From positions 1-64,000 of the forward strand of contig CAYVQP010000002.1 in NCBI GenBank assembly GCA_964452775.1: a DNA stretch of 64,000 bases, given 5' to 3'. A program made the position numbers and the translations under genes. Of the stretch, positions 42,721-51,885 are shown in pieces (position 1 is the first letter of the stretch; every line of letters begins with the position of its first letter). Origin of the DNA: JACKCB01 sp964452775 (lineage in GTDB: Bacteria > Chloroflexota > Anaerolineae > Promineifilales > Promineifilaceae). The notes beneath the pieces are model-generated. The model saw nothing but the letters and a program-made list of their open reading frames with translations, did not search any database and was not told the DNA's origin.

Positions 42721-43959
42721 ATGAGTAACACATTTATGACCGCGCCAAGCTTATTGTTCACATCGGAGTCGGTGACCGAAGGTCATCCGGACAAGATGTG
42801 TGACCAGATAAGTGACGCTGTACTGGACGCATTGCTCGAATCCGACCCCATGTCGCGGGTGGCATGTGAGACGGCGATCAAAACCGGCTTTGTCGTGGTA
42901 ATGGGTGAGGTGACCACATCCGCGTTTGTCAATGTAGATGAGTTGGTGCGGAGAGTCATCACCGAGATCGGCTATGACTCCAGCGACAAGGGATTTGACG
43001 GCAATAGCTGCGGGGTGCTGTCCGCCCTGGCCAGCCAGAGTCCCGACATTGCGCAAGGCGTTGACCGGGCGTTGGAATATCGCAAGAATGGCAATGAAGA
43101 TGCCGCCCTGGAAGCAATTGGGGCCGGCGATCAGGGCATGATGTTTGGCTTTGCTTGCGATGAGACCGCCTCATTGATGCCGCTGCCGATTCACCTGGCG
43201 CACCGATTGACTCACCGGCTGGCGATAGTGCGCCGTGCAGGTGTGTTGCCCTGGCTCCGGCCTGACGGCAAGGCGCAGGTCACAATCGAGTACCGCTATG
43301 GCCAACCGAAACGCGTTCACACCGTCCTGATCAGCACTCAGCATGCGCCGGAAGTGGACCAGGCAACCATCCGCGAGGAGCTGATCAAGCACGTGATCAT
43401 GCCGGTGTTGCCGGCTGACCTGGTTGATGATGAACTGCGTATCTACACCAATCCGACCGGACGTTTTGTCATTGGCGGGCCGATGGGCGATGCCGGTGTG
43501 ACCGGGCGCAAGATTATCGTTGACACCTACGGCGGGATGGGCCGGCATGGCGGCGGCGCATTTAGCGGCAAGGATTGCACCAAGGTGGACCGTAGCGCTG
43601 CCTACGCGGCCAGATGGGTGGCCAAGAACATTGTGGCCGCCGGACTGGCCCGTCGCTGTGAAGTCCAGCTGGCATATGCCATCGGTGTGGCCCGGCCTTT
43701 GAGCGTTAACGTGGAGACCTTCGGCACCGGCGATCTGCCGGCCGAGCAACTCGTGCAGTTGATTAACGAGATCTTTGACCTGCGACCCGGCGCGATCATT
43801 CGCGACCTGGGCTTGCGGCGGCCCATCTATCGGGCCACGGCAAGCTACGGTCATTTCGGCCGGGATGACATTGAAGCGCCCTGGGAACTGACCAATCGCG
43901 CCGAGTTACTCCGTGTAAGAGCTGCCGAGCTGCAGGGTTTGACGCCAGAGCCGGCCTGA
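42721..43959 (+). CDS. metK: S-adenosylmethionine synthase
   Basis: A 412-residue MetK that makes SAM from methionine and ATP. FTSESVTEGHPDKMCDQISDAVLDA is the N-terminal Met/ATP site; GAGDQGMMFGFACDE and GGAFSGKDCTKVDRSAAYAARW are the two PROSITE-type signatures; the C-terminus IRDLGLRRPIYRATASYGHFG is normal. RBS is GGAGGAAG. Expression is feedback-controlled by the SAM-I riboswitch upstream. Confidence 0.97.
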   Translation: MSNTFMTAPSLLFTSESVTEGHPDKMCDQISDAVLDALLESDPMSRVACETAIKTGFVVVMGEVTTSAFVNVDELVRRVITEIGYDSSDKGFDGNSCGVLSALASQSPDIAQGVDRALEYRKNGNEDAALEAIGAGDQGMMFGFACDETASLMPLPIHLAHRLTHRLAIVRRAGVLPWLRPDGKAQVTIEYRYGQPKRVHTVLISTQHAPEVDQATIREELIKHVIMPVLPADLVDDELRIYTNPTGRFVIGGPMGDAGVTGRKIIVDTYGGMGRHGGGAFSGKDCTKVDRSAAYAARWVAKNIVAAGLARRCEVQLAYAIGVARPLSVNVETFGTGDLPAEQLVQLINEIFDLRPGAIIRDLGLRRPIYRATASYGHFGRDDIEAPWELTNRAELLRVRAAELQGLTPEPA

Positions 43960-44035
43960 GCTAGAATCGCCCGCCTTGTGGCCTGCTCACAAGCTGGCGC
44001 CGCCTCTGGAATTTCGATAGGAAAAGGGCATTCGA

Positions 44036-45373
44036 TTGTTTGAGTCGCTAGGAAGCCGGCTGCAAAAGGTCTTTGACGGCCTGCAACGTCACGGCAAACT
44101 GACCGAGGCTGACGTTGATCGCGCCATGCGCGAGGTGCGTCTGGCGCTCCTGGAAGCGGACGTCAATTACAAGGTAGTCAAGGATTTCGTCAGCCGCGTC
44201 CGAGAGCGCGCTGTTGGCCAGGAGGTAATGCGCAGCCTTACTCCGGGCCAACAAGTAGTGAAGATCGTTCATGAAGAATTGATCGCCACCCTCGGCGAGC
44301 CCGGCCGGCTTAACCTGGGCATGCAGACGCCGGCGGTGATCATGCTGGTCGGTCTGCAGGGCGCCGGCAAGACGACCATGGCGGCGAAACTGGCGCTTCA
44401 TTTGCGGCGTCAGGGCCGGCGACCGCTGCTGGTTGCGGCGGATGTCTATCGCCCGGCGGCTGTTGATCAACTGCAGACGCTTGGCCGCCAGTTGGACATC
44501 CCGGTTTACAGCGAAGGTACTTCGGGCAAGCCGCCCGATATTGCTGCCAACGGCGTCCGAGAAGCGGTGCGCAGCAACGCGACTACCGTGATCATTGACA
44601 CCGCCGGCCGGCTAAACATTGACGAGATGATGATGGATGAGATCAAGGCCATCAAAGCTCGTGTGAAGCCGATTGAGATGTTGCTGGTGGCGGATGCAAT
44701 GACCGGCCAGGAAGCCGTCCGCGTGGCCACAGACTTTGACAATGCCGTTGATATCACCGGCCTGATCATGACCAAGGTGGATGGCGATGCCCGTGGCGGC
44801 GCAGCCATTTCCATGCGCGAGGTGACCGGCGTGCCCATCAAGTTCTTGGGCACCGGCGAAAAACTCGACGCGATTGAGGACTTTCATCCAGATCGCCTGG
44901 CCAGCCGGATCCTGGGCATGGGCGATGTGCTGACCCTGATTGAAAGGGCGCAGGCGGAGATGGACCAGGAAGAGGCGCGCAAGGCCAGCGAGAGGCTATT
45001 GGCCGGCGACTTCAACCTGGAAGATTTCCTGAAGCAGATGCAACAGATTAAGCGTATGGGTCCAATCGCCCAGCTAATGGACATGATCCCGGGCATGGGC
45101 AAGATGACTAAAGGCGTGGACCTCTCCGGGGCTGAAAAGGAAATGAAGCGCGTCGAGGCGATCATTCAATCCATGACGATTGAGGAACGGCGCAACCCGC
45201 GCATCCTTAAAGCCAACCGGAAACGGCGCATTGCTACCGGCTCCGGCACTACCGTCCAGGACGTGAATGCTCTGCTGAAACAGTTCCGCGAGATGCAGCG
45301 GTTAATGGGTCAGATGAAGGGCGGACGTATGAAAGGACTGGCAGGTTTACTTGGAGGCGGTTTGCGCAATTGA
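44036..45373 (+). CDS. ffh: Signal recognition particle protein Ffh
   Basis: A 445-residue SRP54 GTPase. N domain (1-90), G domain with LVGLQGAGKTTMAAK, DTAGRLNIDE, TKVDGDARGGAAIS and FLGTGEKLDAIEDFHPDR, then M domain (about 300-430) with the MGDVLTLIERAQ helix, GDFNLEDFLKQMQQIKRMGP and the RNA-binding SGTTVQDVNALLKQF motif. It targets nascent membrane proteins to FtsY/Sec. TTG start; leader contains AATTTCGATAGGA, partly like the shared leader element. Confidence 0.96.
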   Translation: MFESLGSRLQKVFDGLQRHGKLTEADVDRAMREVRLALLEADVNYKVVKDFVSRVRERAVGQEVMRSLTPGQQVVKIVHEELIATLGEPGRLNLGMQTPAVIMLVGLQGAGKTTMAAKLALHLRRQGRRPLLVAADVYRPAAVDQLQTLGRQLDIPVYSEGTSGKPPDIAANGVREAVRSNATTVIIDTAGRLNIDEMMMDEIKAIKARVKPIEMLLVADAMTGQEAVRVATDFDNAVDITGLIMTKVDGDARGGAAISMREVTGVPIKFLGTGEKLDAIEDFHPDRLASRILGMGDVLTLIERAQAEMDQEEARKASERLLAGDFNLEDFLKQMQQIKRMGPIAQLMDMIPGMGKMTKGVDLSGAEKEMKRVEAIIQSMTIEERRNPRILKANRKRRIATGSGTTVQDVNALLKQFREMQRLMGQMKGGRMKGLAGLLGGGLRN

Positions 45374-45435
45374 CCGCCGAATGGTTTGATGAATAAGATT
45401 ACTTTCCTACGAGGATAAGAGGTAAAAGAGACAAT

Positions 45436-45975
45436 ATGCTACGAATTCGTCTGAGCCGTGGAGGCAAGAAGAGACAACCGCATTATCGAGTAGTGGTAGC
45501 TGATTCCGGATCCAAGCGCGATGGCCGGGTGGTCGAGCGCATTGGCTATTATGATCCGCTTGCCAACCCGGCTGAATGCCGCATCAAGGAAGACCGGGCG
45601 TTGCACTGGTTGAGCGTCGGCGCGCAGCCGTCCGATGCAGTGCAACAACTGCTGGAGCGACAGGGCACCATCGCTCGCTTCAAGCGCTATCGCGCCGGCG
45701 AGCCGATTGAAGCGCTGGTAGCGGAGTTCGAAGGGCGATCACTGGAGCCGGTGGTAGCGGCAGCGCCTGCTGCGATGGCCCAGGAAGTGGCCCCCGCTGC
45801 GATGGTCGCCGAGACCGCGGTGGCTGAGGCTGTGGATGAAGAGGAGCCTGAGGTCGCTGAGGCAGCTTGGAACGAGACTGCTTCACAGGCCGACGAAGAG
45901 CTGGAAGGCGACAGTGATGATCAGCCGGCCGGCTCTGAGATGTCCGACGAAGCTGAAGGGGGCGAGGAGGCGTAG
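45436..45975 (+). CDS. rpsP: 30S ribosomal protein S16 with acidic extension
   Basis: Residues 1-85 are canonical S16 (LRIRLSRGGKKRQPHYRVVVADS, RVVERIGYYDPLANP, ALHWLSVGAQPSDAVQQLLERQG). The remaining about 95 residues are Ala/Glu-rich and acidic, with a repeated AAMAQEV/AAMVAET pattern; no fold is recognised and it is probably disordered. S16 helps 30S assembly. Part of the ffh-rpsP-khpA-rimM set. Confidence 0.95.
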   Translation: MLRIRLSRGGKKRQPHYRVVVADSGSKRDGRVVERIGYYDPLANPAECRIKEDRALHWLSVGAQPSDAVQQLLERQGTIARFKRYRAGEPIEALVAEFEGRSLEPVVAAAPAAMAQEVAPAAMVAETAVAEAVDEEEPEVAEAAWNETASQADEELEGDSDDQPAGSEMSDEAEGGEEA

Positions 45976-45978
45976 CCG

Positions 45979-46206
45979 GTGAAAGAACTTGTCGAATACA
46001 TCGCCAAAGCTCTGGTTGCTAATCCCGATCAGGTGGAAGTGACGGAGATCAATGAGAGGACAACGACGATCATTGAGTTAAGCGTGGCGGAATCAGACAA
46101 GGGTAGAATAATCGGCCGCGAGGGTTGCGTGGTCAATGCCGTGCGCACACTGATAAAGGTGCCGGCTGCCCGGCAAGGCAAGCGCGTCACGCTGGAGATC
46201 GTATAG
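45979..46206 (+). CDS. khpA: KH-domain RNA-binding protein KhpA
   Basis: A 75-residue single KH domain (YlqC/KhpA). VEYIAKALVANPDQVEV, then DKGRIIGREGCVVNAVRTLI with the GxxG loop as GREG. KhpA binds RNA, often with KhpB, and is linked to cell division and sRNA control. GTG start 3 nt after rpsP; it ends directly against rimM. Confidence 0.93.
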   Translation: MKELVEYIAKALVANPDQVEVTEINERTTTIIELSVAESDKGRIIGREGCVVNAVRTLIKVPAARQGKRVTLEIV

Positions 46207-46782
46207 TTGCCCGGTTCGCCCAACGATAATCCGCCGCAATCAATGGGCTCAGCGGGTGATGCCGCTGAGCCCAATTTCTTGATTATTGGGCGCGTGCTAC
46301 GACCGCATGGCGTGCGGGGCGAAGTTCGCGCGTCTGTGCTTACTGAGCTACCGGAGCGCTTTGAATGGTTGGAGCAGGTTTACCTGGCTCAGACGCCTGA
46401 CGCCAGGCAGCCGAGACGCGTCGCGGTGGAAGGGGTGCGTTATCACCAGGACCATGTCCTCTTGAAGCTGGCCGGCATTGACACCCGCGATGACGCGGAG
46501 ACGTTGCGAACCCAATGGTTATTGGTGCCGGAAAGCGAAGGCATCCCCCTGGAAGAGGGCGAGTTTTACCTTTACCGGCTGGACAACCTGGCCGTAATCA
46601 CCGATACCGGAGAATACCTGGGCAGAATCGTCGAGATCCTGGAAACGAAAGCCCACGATGTCTTTGTGGTAAAGGGCGACGGCGGCGAGTTGCTGCTGCC
46701 GGATACGGATGAGGTGGTAAAATCTATTGACCTGGACGCCGGTCAAATGATCGTGCACTTACTCTCCGGCCTCCGTCCGTAA
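46207..46782 (+). CDS. rimM: 16S rRNA processing protein RimM
   Basis: A 191-residue RimM. The N-terminal domain IIGRVLRPHGVRGEVRASVLTE, the middle GVRYHQDHVLLKLAGIDTRDDAETL, then the PRC-barrel EFYLYRLDNLAVITDTGEYLGRIVEILE and DVFVVKGDGGELLLPDTDEVVKSID. It assists 30S head maturation with S19. TTG 46207 directly after the khpA stop; ATG 46243 is an alternative. Confidence 0.94.
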   Translation: MPGSPNDNPPQSMGSAGDAAEPNFLIIGRVLRPHGVRGEVRASVLTELPERFEWLEQVYLAQTPDARQPRRVAVEGVRYHQDHVLLKLAGIDTRDDAETLRTQWLLVPESEGIPLEEGEFYLYRLDNLAVITDTGEYLGRIVEILETKAHDVFVVKGDGGELLLPDTDEVVKSIDLDAGQMIVHLLSGLRP

Positions 46783-46849
46783 CTCAGCCTGCGTGCTTAA
46801 GCCATCGGGGGCTCGCCGGCCCATTGCCATGCCTCCCCAATCGGATTTC

Positions 46850-46878
46850 TTGACAGCGTCCTCCCTAACCACTATTTT
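46850..46878 (+). promoter_or_regulatory. Promoter of dprA
   Basis: TTGACA (46850-46855), 17-bp spacer, TATTTT (46873-46878). The predicted start point coincides with the GTG start at 46885, and no RBS is present, so the mRNA may be leaderless. Confidence 0.6.
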
Positions 46879-46884
46879 TGTAGC

Positions 46885-48009
46885 GTGTCCGATCTAAAAT
46901 ACTGGCTTGGCTTCAATCTCGTCAAGGGGATTGGTTCAGCCAAGATGCAGGCCTTGCATGACTACTACGGCAGCATGGCTGCCGCATGGTCAGCCGACCC
47001 GGAAACCCTGCGTCGGCTGGGGCTGGATCAGCGCGCCATTGTGGCTCTGCAGGAAGCCCGAGAAACGATTGACCTCGATGCGCAGGTAAGCCGGGCCGAG
47101 GCTGCGGGAGTCACCGTGTTGACCTGGGAGTCTCCCGGCTATCCGAGTTATCTACGCGAGGTGCCGTCATCTCCCCCGCTGCTCTTTGTGCGCGGCGAGC
47201 TTAGCCAGGCGGATCGCTGGGCAGTGGCTGTCGTCGGCACGCGCCGGCTGACTGCCTATGGCCGCCAGGTGACCAAGGAACTGGTCGTCGCTTTGGCCCA
47301 TAATGGAGTTACGGTGGTGAGCGGGCTGGCGCGGGGCATAGACGGTATCGCGCATAAAGCGGCGCTCGATGCCGGCGGTCGCACTATCGCGGTGCTTGGC
47401 TGTGGCGTTGACGTCGTCTATCCGCCCGAGAACCGGCAGTTGGCTGAAGAGATACTCAGCGAAAAGCGGGGCGCGCTCGTGTCGGAGTATCCAATGGGCA
47501 CGCAGCCGGAAGGACGCAACTTTCCACCCCGCAACCGTATCATCAGTGGGCTGTCGTTGGGCGTGATAATCGTTGAGGCCGGCGACCGCAGCGGCGCGCT
47601 GATCACGGCCAGCTTCGCGCTGGAGCAAGACCGGGAGGTGTTTGCGGTTCCCGGCAACATCAACAGCCCGGCGAGCATTGGTCCCAACCGGCTGATTCAG
47701 CAGGGCGCGAAACTGGTCACCTGCGTTGAGGATGTGCTGGAGGAATTAAACCTGACCATGGTAGATGAGCAGGTGGCGGTGCAATTGGCGCTGCCGGAAT
47801 CAGCCGAAGAGGTAGCATTGCTTGAGCAGTTAACGGCCCAGCCGACGCACATTGACGAACTGAGCCGCACCTCGGGTTTGGCCCCGGCCCTGGTTAGCAG
47901 CACGCTCACCCTGATGGAGTTAAAGGGGATTGTGCAGCAGGTCGGGGGGATGAACTACGTTCGCGTCCGTGAGCCAGGCCCGGCATATGACGCAAAGGCT
48001 AGAGGATAG
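46885..48009 (+). CDS. dprA: DNA-processing protein DprA
   Basis: A 374-residue DprA/Smf. N-terminal SAM/HhH-like part (1-75), Rossmann-like core with VVGTRRLTAYGRQVTKELVV, VSGLARGIDGIAHKAALDAGGRTIAVLGCGVDVVYPPEN, FPPRNRIISGLS and VPGNINSPASIGPNRLIQQGAKLV, and a C-terminal winged-helix DML1-like domain (HIDELSRTSGLAPALVSSTLTLMELKGIVQQ). It loads RecA on incoming single-stranded DNA in transformation. GTG start. Confidence 0.95.
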   Translation: MSDLKYWLGFNLVKGIGSAKMQALHDYYGSMAAAWSADPETLRRLGLDQRAIVALQEARETIDLDAQVSRAEAAGVTVLTWESPGYPSYLREVPSSPPLLFVRGELSQADRWAVAVVGTRRLTAYGRQVTKELVVALAHNGVTVVSGLARGIDGIAHKAALDAGGRTIAVLGCGVDVVYPPENRQLAEEILSEKRGALVSEYPMGTQPEGRNFPPRNRIISGLSLGVIIVEAGDRSGALITASFALEQDREVFAVPGNINSPASIGPNRLIQQGAKLVTCVEDVLEELNLTMVDEQVAVQLALPESAEEVALLEQLTAQPTHIDELSRTSGLAPALVSSTLTLMELKGIVQQVGGMNYVRVREPGPAYDAKARG

Positions 48010-48013
48010 TTTT

Positions 48014-49114
48014 ATGAAGTTCATCGTCTTTGCCGGTGGTACCGGCCGCCGGCTCTGGCCCATCAGTCGCAAACAATCTCCGAAGCAGTTTGAGCCGATC
48101 ATCGGGGCGCGCTCAACGGTTCAACTGGCGGTGGACCGAGTGGCCCGGCAATACGGGGCGGAAAACGTATATGTCTCCACCAACGAACGCTACCACGAGA
48201 TCATTGCCAGGCAACTGCCGGAGCTGCCGCCGGAGAACCTGATCGCCGAGCCGGTACGCCGCGATCTGGCCCCGGCGGTTGGGCTGACCATGGCCCACCT
48301 GGCGCACGCGATGGACGATCAGATGCAAGGCAATGAGCCGGTGGCGATTCTGTGGGGCGACAACTACATGAGCGAGGAGGATACTTTTCGTTCCTTGCTA
48401 CGGGCGGCCGCCGGAGTTGTTCGCGATGGACAGGCGCGCATCGTGTTTATTGGCGAGACCCCGCGCTACGCCAACGAAAACCTGGGCTGGATAGAGATGG
48501 GCGATCGCGCCGGACAGGCCGGCGGACGCTCTTACTACGCCTTTCGTTCCTGGAGTTACCGGCCGCCGCTGGAGCGCTGCCACGAGATGCTGGCTTCCGG
48601 CAATTACGTGTGGAATACCGGCTACTTTGTCACCACCGTGAGCTTTGTGCGGGAGCTATTTGAGGAATATCAACCACAGATGGCCCGGCAACTGGCTGAG
48701 ATTAAGGCGGCCATTGGCTTGCCGCATTATGAGGCGACGCTGCGCGCCGTTTACCCGGCTATGCGCACAATTAGTTTTGACGATGCAATATTAGTTCATG
48801 TCCGGCCCCAGGAAGCGGTCGTCTTGCATGATCGCATGGGTTGGAGCGACCCCGGCACTTTGTACGCTCTCAAGGAAGCCATCGAGCCGGACCTGTCGCG
48901 CAACGTCGAGATGGGGCAGGTGCTGGCCCACGATTCGCGTGATTGCCTGTTATACAACTATGAGCCAGGCAAATTGCTGACGGTCGTAGGGCTGGAACAT
49001 ATGATTGTAGTGAACACTGAAGACGCGATACTCGTCGTCCCCAGGGACCAGGTCCCACAGGTGAAGACGGTTGTAGATGGGTTGGAGGGAACAGAATTGG
49101 AGAAGTATAGCTAG
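48014..49114 (+). CDS. Mannose-1-phosphate guanylyltransferase (ManC-like)
   Basis: A 366-residue nucleotidyltransferase making GDP-mannose. FVFAGGTGRRLWPISRKQSPKQFEPI-type signature (here FIVFAGGTGRRLWPISRKQSPKQF) at the N-terminus, then ENLIAEPVRRDLAPAVGL, WGDNYMSEEDTF, ENLGWIE, and NYVWNTGYFV; the isomerase half is absent. The start at 48014 removes 15 codons overlapping dprA. Feeds mannosyl glycans or glycolipids. Confidence 0.9.
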   Translation: MKFIVFAGGTGRRLWPISRKQSPKQFEPIIGARSTVQLAVDRVARQYGAENVYVSTNERYHEIIARQLPELPPENLIAEPVRRDLAPAVGLTMAHLAHAMDDQMQGNEPVAILWGDNYMSEEDTFRSLLRAAAGVVRDGQARIVFIGETPRYANENLGWIEMGDRAGQAGGRSYYAFRSWSYRPPLERCHEMLASGNYVWNTGYFVTTVSFVRELFEEYQPQMARQLAEIKAAIGLPHYEATLRAVYPAMRTISFDDAILVHVRPQEAVVLHDRMGWSDPGTLYALKEAIEPDLSRNVEMGQVLAHDSRDCLLYNYEPGKLLTVVGLEHMIVVNTEDAILVVPRDQVPQVKTVVDGLEGTELEKYS

Positions 49115-49116
49115 TT

Positions 49117-51624
49117 ATGTCAACTGCGGTAGATGATCAGCAGGTAGTGGAAGCGTACTGCCTGAATTGCAAAACAACCCGGCGCATGTTGGAGCCGGAA
49201 GCAACCTGGAGTGTAAAGGGGCAGCCCGGCACAAAGGGGCGATGTGAGGTTTGTGGGCGCGCGATCTATAAGTCAGGACATACGCCGGCGCACGACGATC
49301 TGCCCAAGCCGGCGCGGCGCAAGAGCAATAGCGCAAGCGGCAAGTCAAAGGTTGCCAGGAACGCGAACGGCAAGGGCAAAGACAGCAAGGGCGCTCAAGT
49401 AAAGAAGACTGAGCCAATGAAATCGGCCGCCAAAAAGCGGGGTTCCAATGGAAGTTCCACCCCGGCGACCCGCCGCGGAAAGCTGGTGGTGGTCGAAAGC
49501 CCGGCCAAAGCGCGCACGATTGGGCGTTATCTGGGATCCGGCTATACGGTCAAGTCCAGCGTTGGTCATGTGCGCGATTTGTTAAAGTCGCGCCTGAGCG
49601 TGGATATTGAGCGCGATTTCGAGCCGGAATATCGCGTCCCAACTGACAAACGGGCAGTGGTCGCCGAACTGCGGAGCGCTGCGGAAAGGGCAACGGAGAT
49701 CTATCTGGCTACGGATCCTGATCGCGAGGGCGAAGCCATCGCCTGGCACGTAGCTGAGGCGGCCGATATGGACCCGGCGCGCACCCGGCGCGTCGTCTTT
49801 CAAGAGATCACCAAAACCGCGATCCTGGAAGCTTTTTCCCATCCTCGAGACATCGACATGGACCGGGTAAATGCTCAGCAGGCGCGGCGGATACTCGACC
49901 GGCTGGTAGGCTACAAACTCAGTCCGCTGCTTTGGCGCAAAGTACGCCGCGGGCTATCTGCCGGGCGGGTGCAGTCCGTGGCGGTGCGGCTGGTGGTCGA
50001 GCGTGAACGCGAGATTGAAGGCTTTGAACCCCAGGAATATTGGTCGCTGGAGGCGGATCTGGCCCGGCAGAATGAACGCGAGCTGCGACCGCGGCCCCAC
50101 TTTCGCGCCCGATTGCATCGCTTTGAAGGCAAGGAGTTGCCGCTTCAATCTGAAGGGGCAGTCAAGCCTCATCTCGCTGCGCTGGAGCGCGCCGCCTGGC
50201 AAATCGGCGAGGTGCGCCTTGGCGAGCGCAAACGCCGGCCGGCCGCGCCTTTTACCACCAGTACTTTGCAGCAAGAGGCATCGCGGCGATTGGGCTTTGG
50301 CGCCAACAAGACAATGCGTCTGGCGCAGGAGTTGTATGAAGGAGTGGACCTGGGTGGGGATGAGGGTTCGACCGGTCTGATCACCTACATGCGCACAGAT
50401 AGCGTGACGGTTTCCAGCGAGGCGCAGGCAGCAGCCAGGGATTATATTCTTTCCTCCTTTGGCAAAGCCTATGTGCCCGATCAGCCGCCCGCTTATCGCA
50501 CTCAATCTAAACTGGCGCAAGAAGCGCACGAGGCGGTGCGACCCACGGCGGTGACCCGCCTGCCGGCCAACGTGAAGCGCCACTTGAGCCGGGATCAGTT
50601 CCGGCTGTATGAGTTAATCTGGCAGCGCTTTGTGGCCAGTCAGATGGCTCCCGCCGTCTACGACACGGTATCGGCCGACGTGCATGCCGGCCCGGACAAT
50701 GTGGCTCCCGCAAAGCGACCCTACTTGTTCCGGGCGGCGGGATCCACCCTGCGCTTTGACGGTTTTCTGAAGCTTTATACCGAGCGCGACTCTGATGAGG
50801 AAATCGAGGCCGCTGGTAACCCCGTGCCGTCCGATCTGGCTAACGGTGAGCTATTGGACCTGCTGAAGCTGCTGCCGGAACAGCACTTCACCCAGCCGCC
50901 GCCCCGCTTCAGTGAGGCGACGCTGGTTAAGGAGCTGGAAGAAAACGGCATCGGCCGGCCAAGCACCTATGCCGCCATCCTCTCCACGATCGTGGACCGG
51001 GGGTATGTGGAGACGCAAGAAAAGCGCCTGGCGCCGACAGAAACGGGACGGTTGGTGAACGATCTGCTGGTGGAGTACTTCCCCAAGATCCTCTCGGTAG
51101 ACTTCACCGCCTTGATGGAGGGCGAGCTGGACGAAATCGCGGACGGCAGACCGTGGGTGCCGGTAATTGATGAGTTTTACTCCGGCTTGGCCGAGAATCT
51201 GGAGCGCGCCGACAAGGCGCTGCCCAAGCTCGAATTGAAGGTTGAGCCGGAATTCGTCGGCCGAGAGTGCCCTTTATGCGGAAGCCCGCTAGTTTATCGA
51301 GATGGGAAATTCGGCCGCTTTATCGGCTGCAGTAATTTTCCGACTTGCCGGCACACCGAACAAATCCTGGTCAAGCTGGGCATCCCCTGTCCCCAATGCG
51401 GGGGCGAGCTGCTGGAAAAGCGTACCCGCCGGGGCAAGAGCTTCTACGGTTGCGTCAACTATCCTGAGTGTGACTGGACGAACTGGAAGCGGCCAATCCA
51501 GCAACCTTGCCGGGTATGTGGGGGGCTGCTGGTTCAACTGAAACCCGACGTGGCCAAATGCACCAACTGTGGCGAAGAACAGCCTGTTGCGCGCACCGGC
51601 ACACGCGAACGAAGCCCAATCTGA
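49117..51624 (+). CDS. topA: DNA topoisomerase I with extra N-terminal zinc-binding domain
   Basis: An 835-residue type IA topoisomerase. TOPRIM (about 125-240) has VVVESPAKARTIGRYLG and TDPDREGEAIAWH; the catalytic Tyr is in GLITYMRTDSV; three C-terminal zinc ribbons follow from about residue 710 (CPLCGSPLVY, CPQCGGELLEKRTRRGKSFYGC, CRVCGG...CTNCG). Unusually, residues 7-55 form a separate four-Cys domain (YCLNCKTTRRML...CEVCGRAIYKSG) resembling DUF5679, joined by a Lys/Ser-rich linker. It relaxes negative supercoils. Confidence 0.95.
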   Translation: MSTAVDDQQVVEAYCLNCKTTRRMLEPEATWSVKGQPGTKGRCEVCGRAIYKSGHTPAHDDLPKPARRKSNSASGKSKVARNANGKGKDSKGAQVKKTEPMKSAAKKRGSNGSSTPATRRGKLVVVESPAKARTIGRYLGSGYTVKSSVGHVRDLLKSRLSVDIERDFEPEYRVPTDKRAVVAELRSAAERATEIYLATDPDREGEAIAWHVAEAADMDPARTRRVVFQEITKTAILEAFSHPRDIDMDRVNAQQARRILDRLVGYKLSPLLWRKVRRGLSAGRVQSVAVRLVVEREREIEGFEPQEYWSLEADLARQNERELRPRPHFRARLHRFEGKELPLQSEGAVKPHLAALERAAWQIGEVRLGERKRRPAAPFTTSTLQQEASRRLGFGANKTMRLAQELYEGVDLGGDEGSTGLITYMRTDSVTVSSEAQAAARDYILSSFGKAYVPDQPPAYRTQSKLAQEAHEAVRPTAVTRLPANVKRHLSRDQFRLYELIWQRFVASQMAPAVYDTVSADVHAGPDNVAPAKRPYLFRAAGSTLRFDGFLKLYTERDSDEEIEAAGNPVPSDLANGELLDLLKLLPEQHFTQPPPRFSEATLVKELEENGIGRPSTYAAILSTIVDRGYVETQEKRLAPTETGRLVNDLLVEYFPKILSVDFTALMEGELDEIADGRPWVPVIDEFYSGLAENLERADKALPKLELKVEPEFVGRECPLCGSPLVYRDGKFGRFIGCSNFPTCRHTEQILVKLGIPCPQCGGELLEKRTRRGKSFYGCVNYPECDWTNWKRPIQQPCRVCGGLLVQLKPDVAKCTNCGEEQPVARTGTRERSPI

Positions 51625-51629
51625 TCTTC

Positions 51630-51663
51630 GTCGCGCGCGGCGCTTCAATGCGCCGCGCGCGAC
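51630..51663 (+). terminator. Perfect 14-bp hairpin after topA
   Basis: GTCGCGCGCGGCGC (51630-51643) and GCGCCGCGCGCGAC (51650-51663) with a 6-nt loop, 6 nt after the topA stop. Exceptionally stable but without a T-run, so either a U-less terminator or a 3'-end stabiliser. Confidence 0.65.
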
Positions 51664-51752
51664 AATCACCCATCACAGGAACAAATGTAATTGGGATGCG
51701 CCTGACCAGGTTAGGATTGTATTGGTTCGCTGAATCTCCCCCTCTTCGCCGC

Positions 51753-51781
51753 TTGACGCCCAGGCAGCCCTCTTGTAAACT
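51753..51781 (+). promoter_or_regulatory. Promoter of RND transporter
   Basis: TTGACG (51753-51758), 17-bp spacer, TAAACT (51776-51781), about 105 bp before ATG 51886. Confidence 0.6.
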
Positions 51782-51788
51782 CGCATGT

Positions 51789-51806
51789 TTGTGCAAAATG
51801 GCACAA
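51789..51806 (+). promoter_or_regulatory. Operator-like palindrome at RND promoter
   Basis: TTGTGC and GCACAA flank AAAATG, covering the predicted transcription start. Position fits a repressor site; the regulator is not adjacent. Confidence 0.55.
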
Positions 51807-51885
51807 TTAGAAAGAACCTCTGATACCCCCCGGCTGCCCCGAAGACAGCTCGCGTTAGCTTTTTCAACCAAGCAAGGAGCACACC

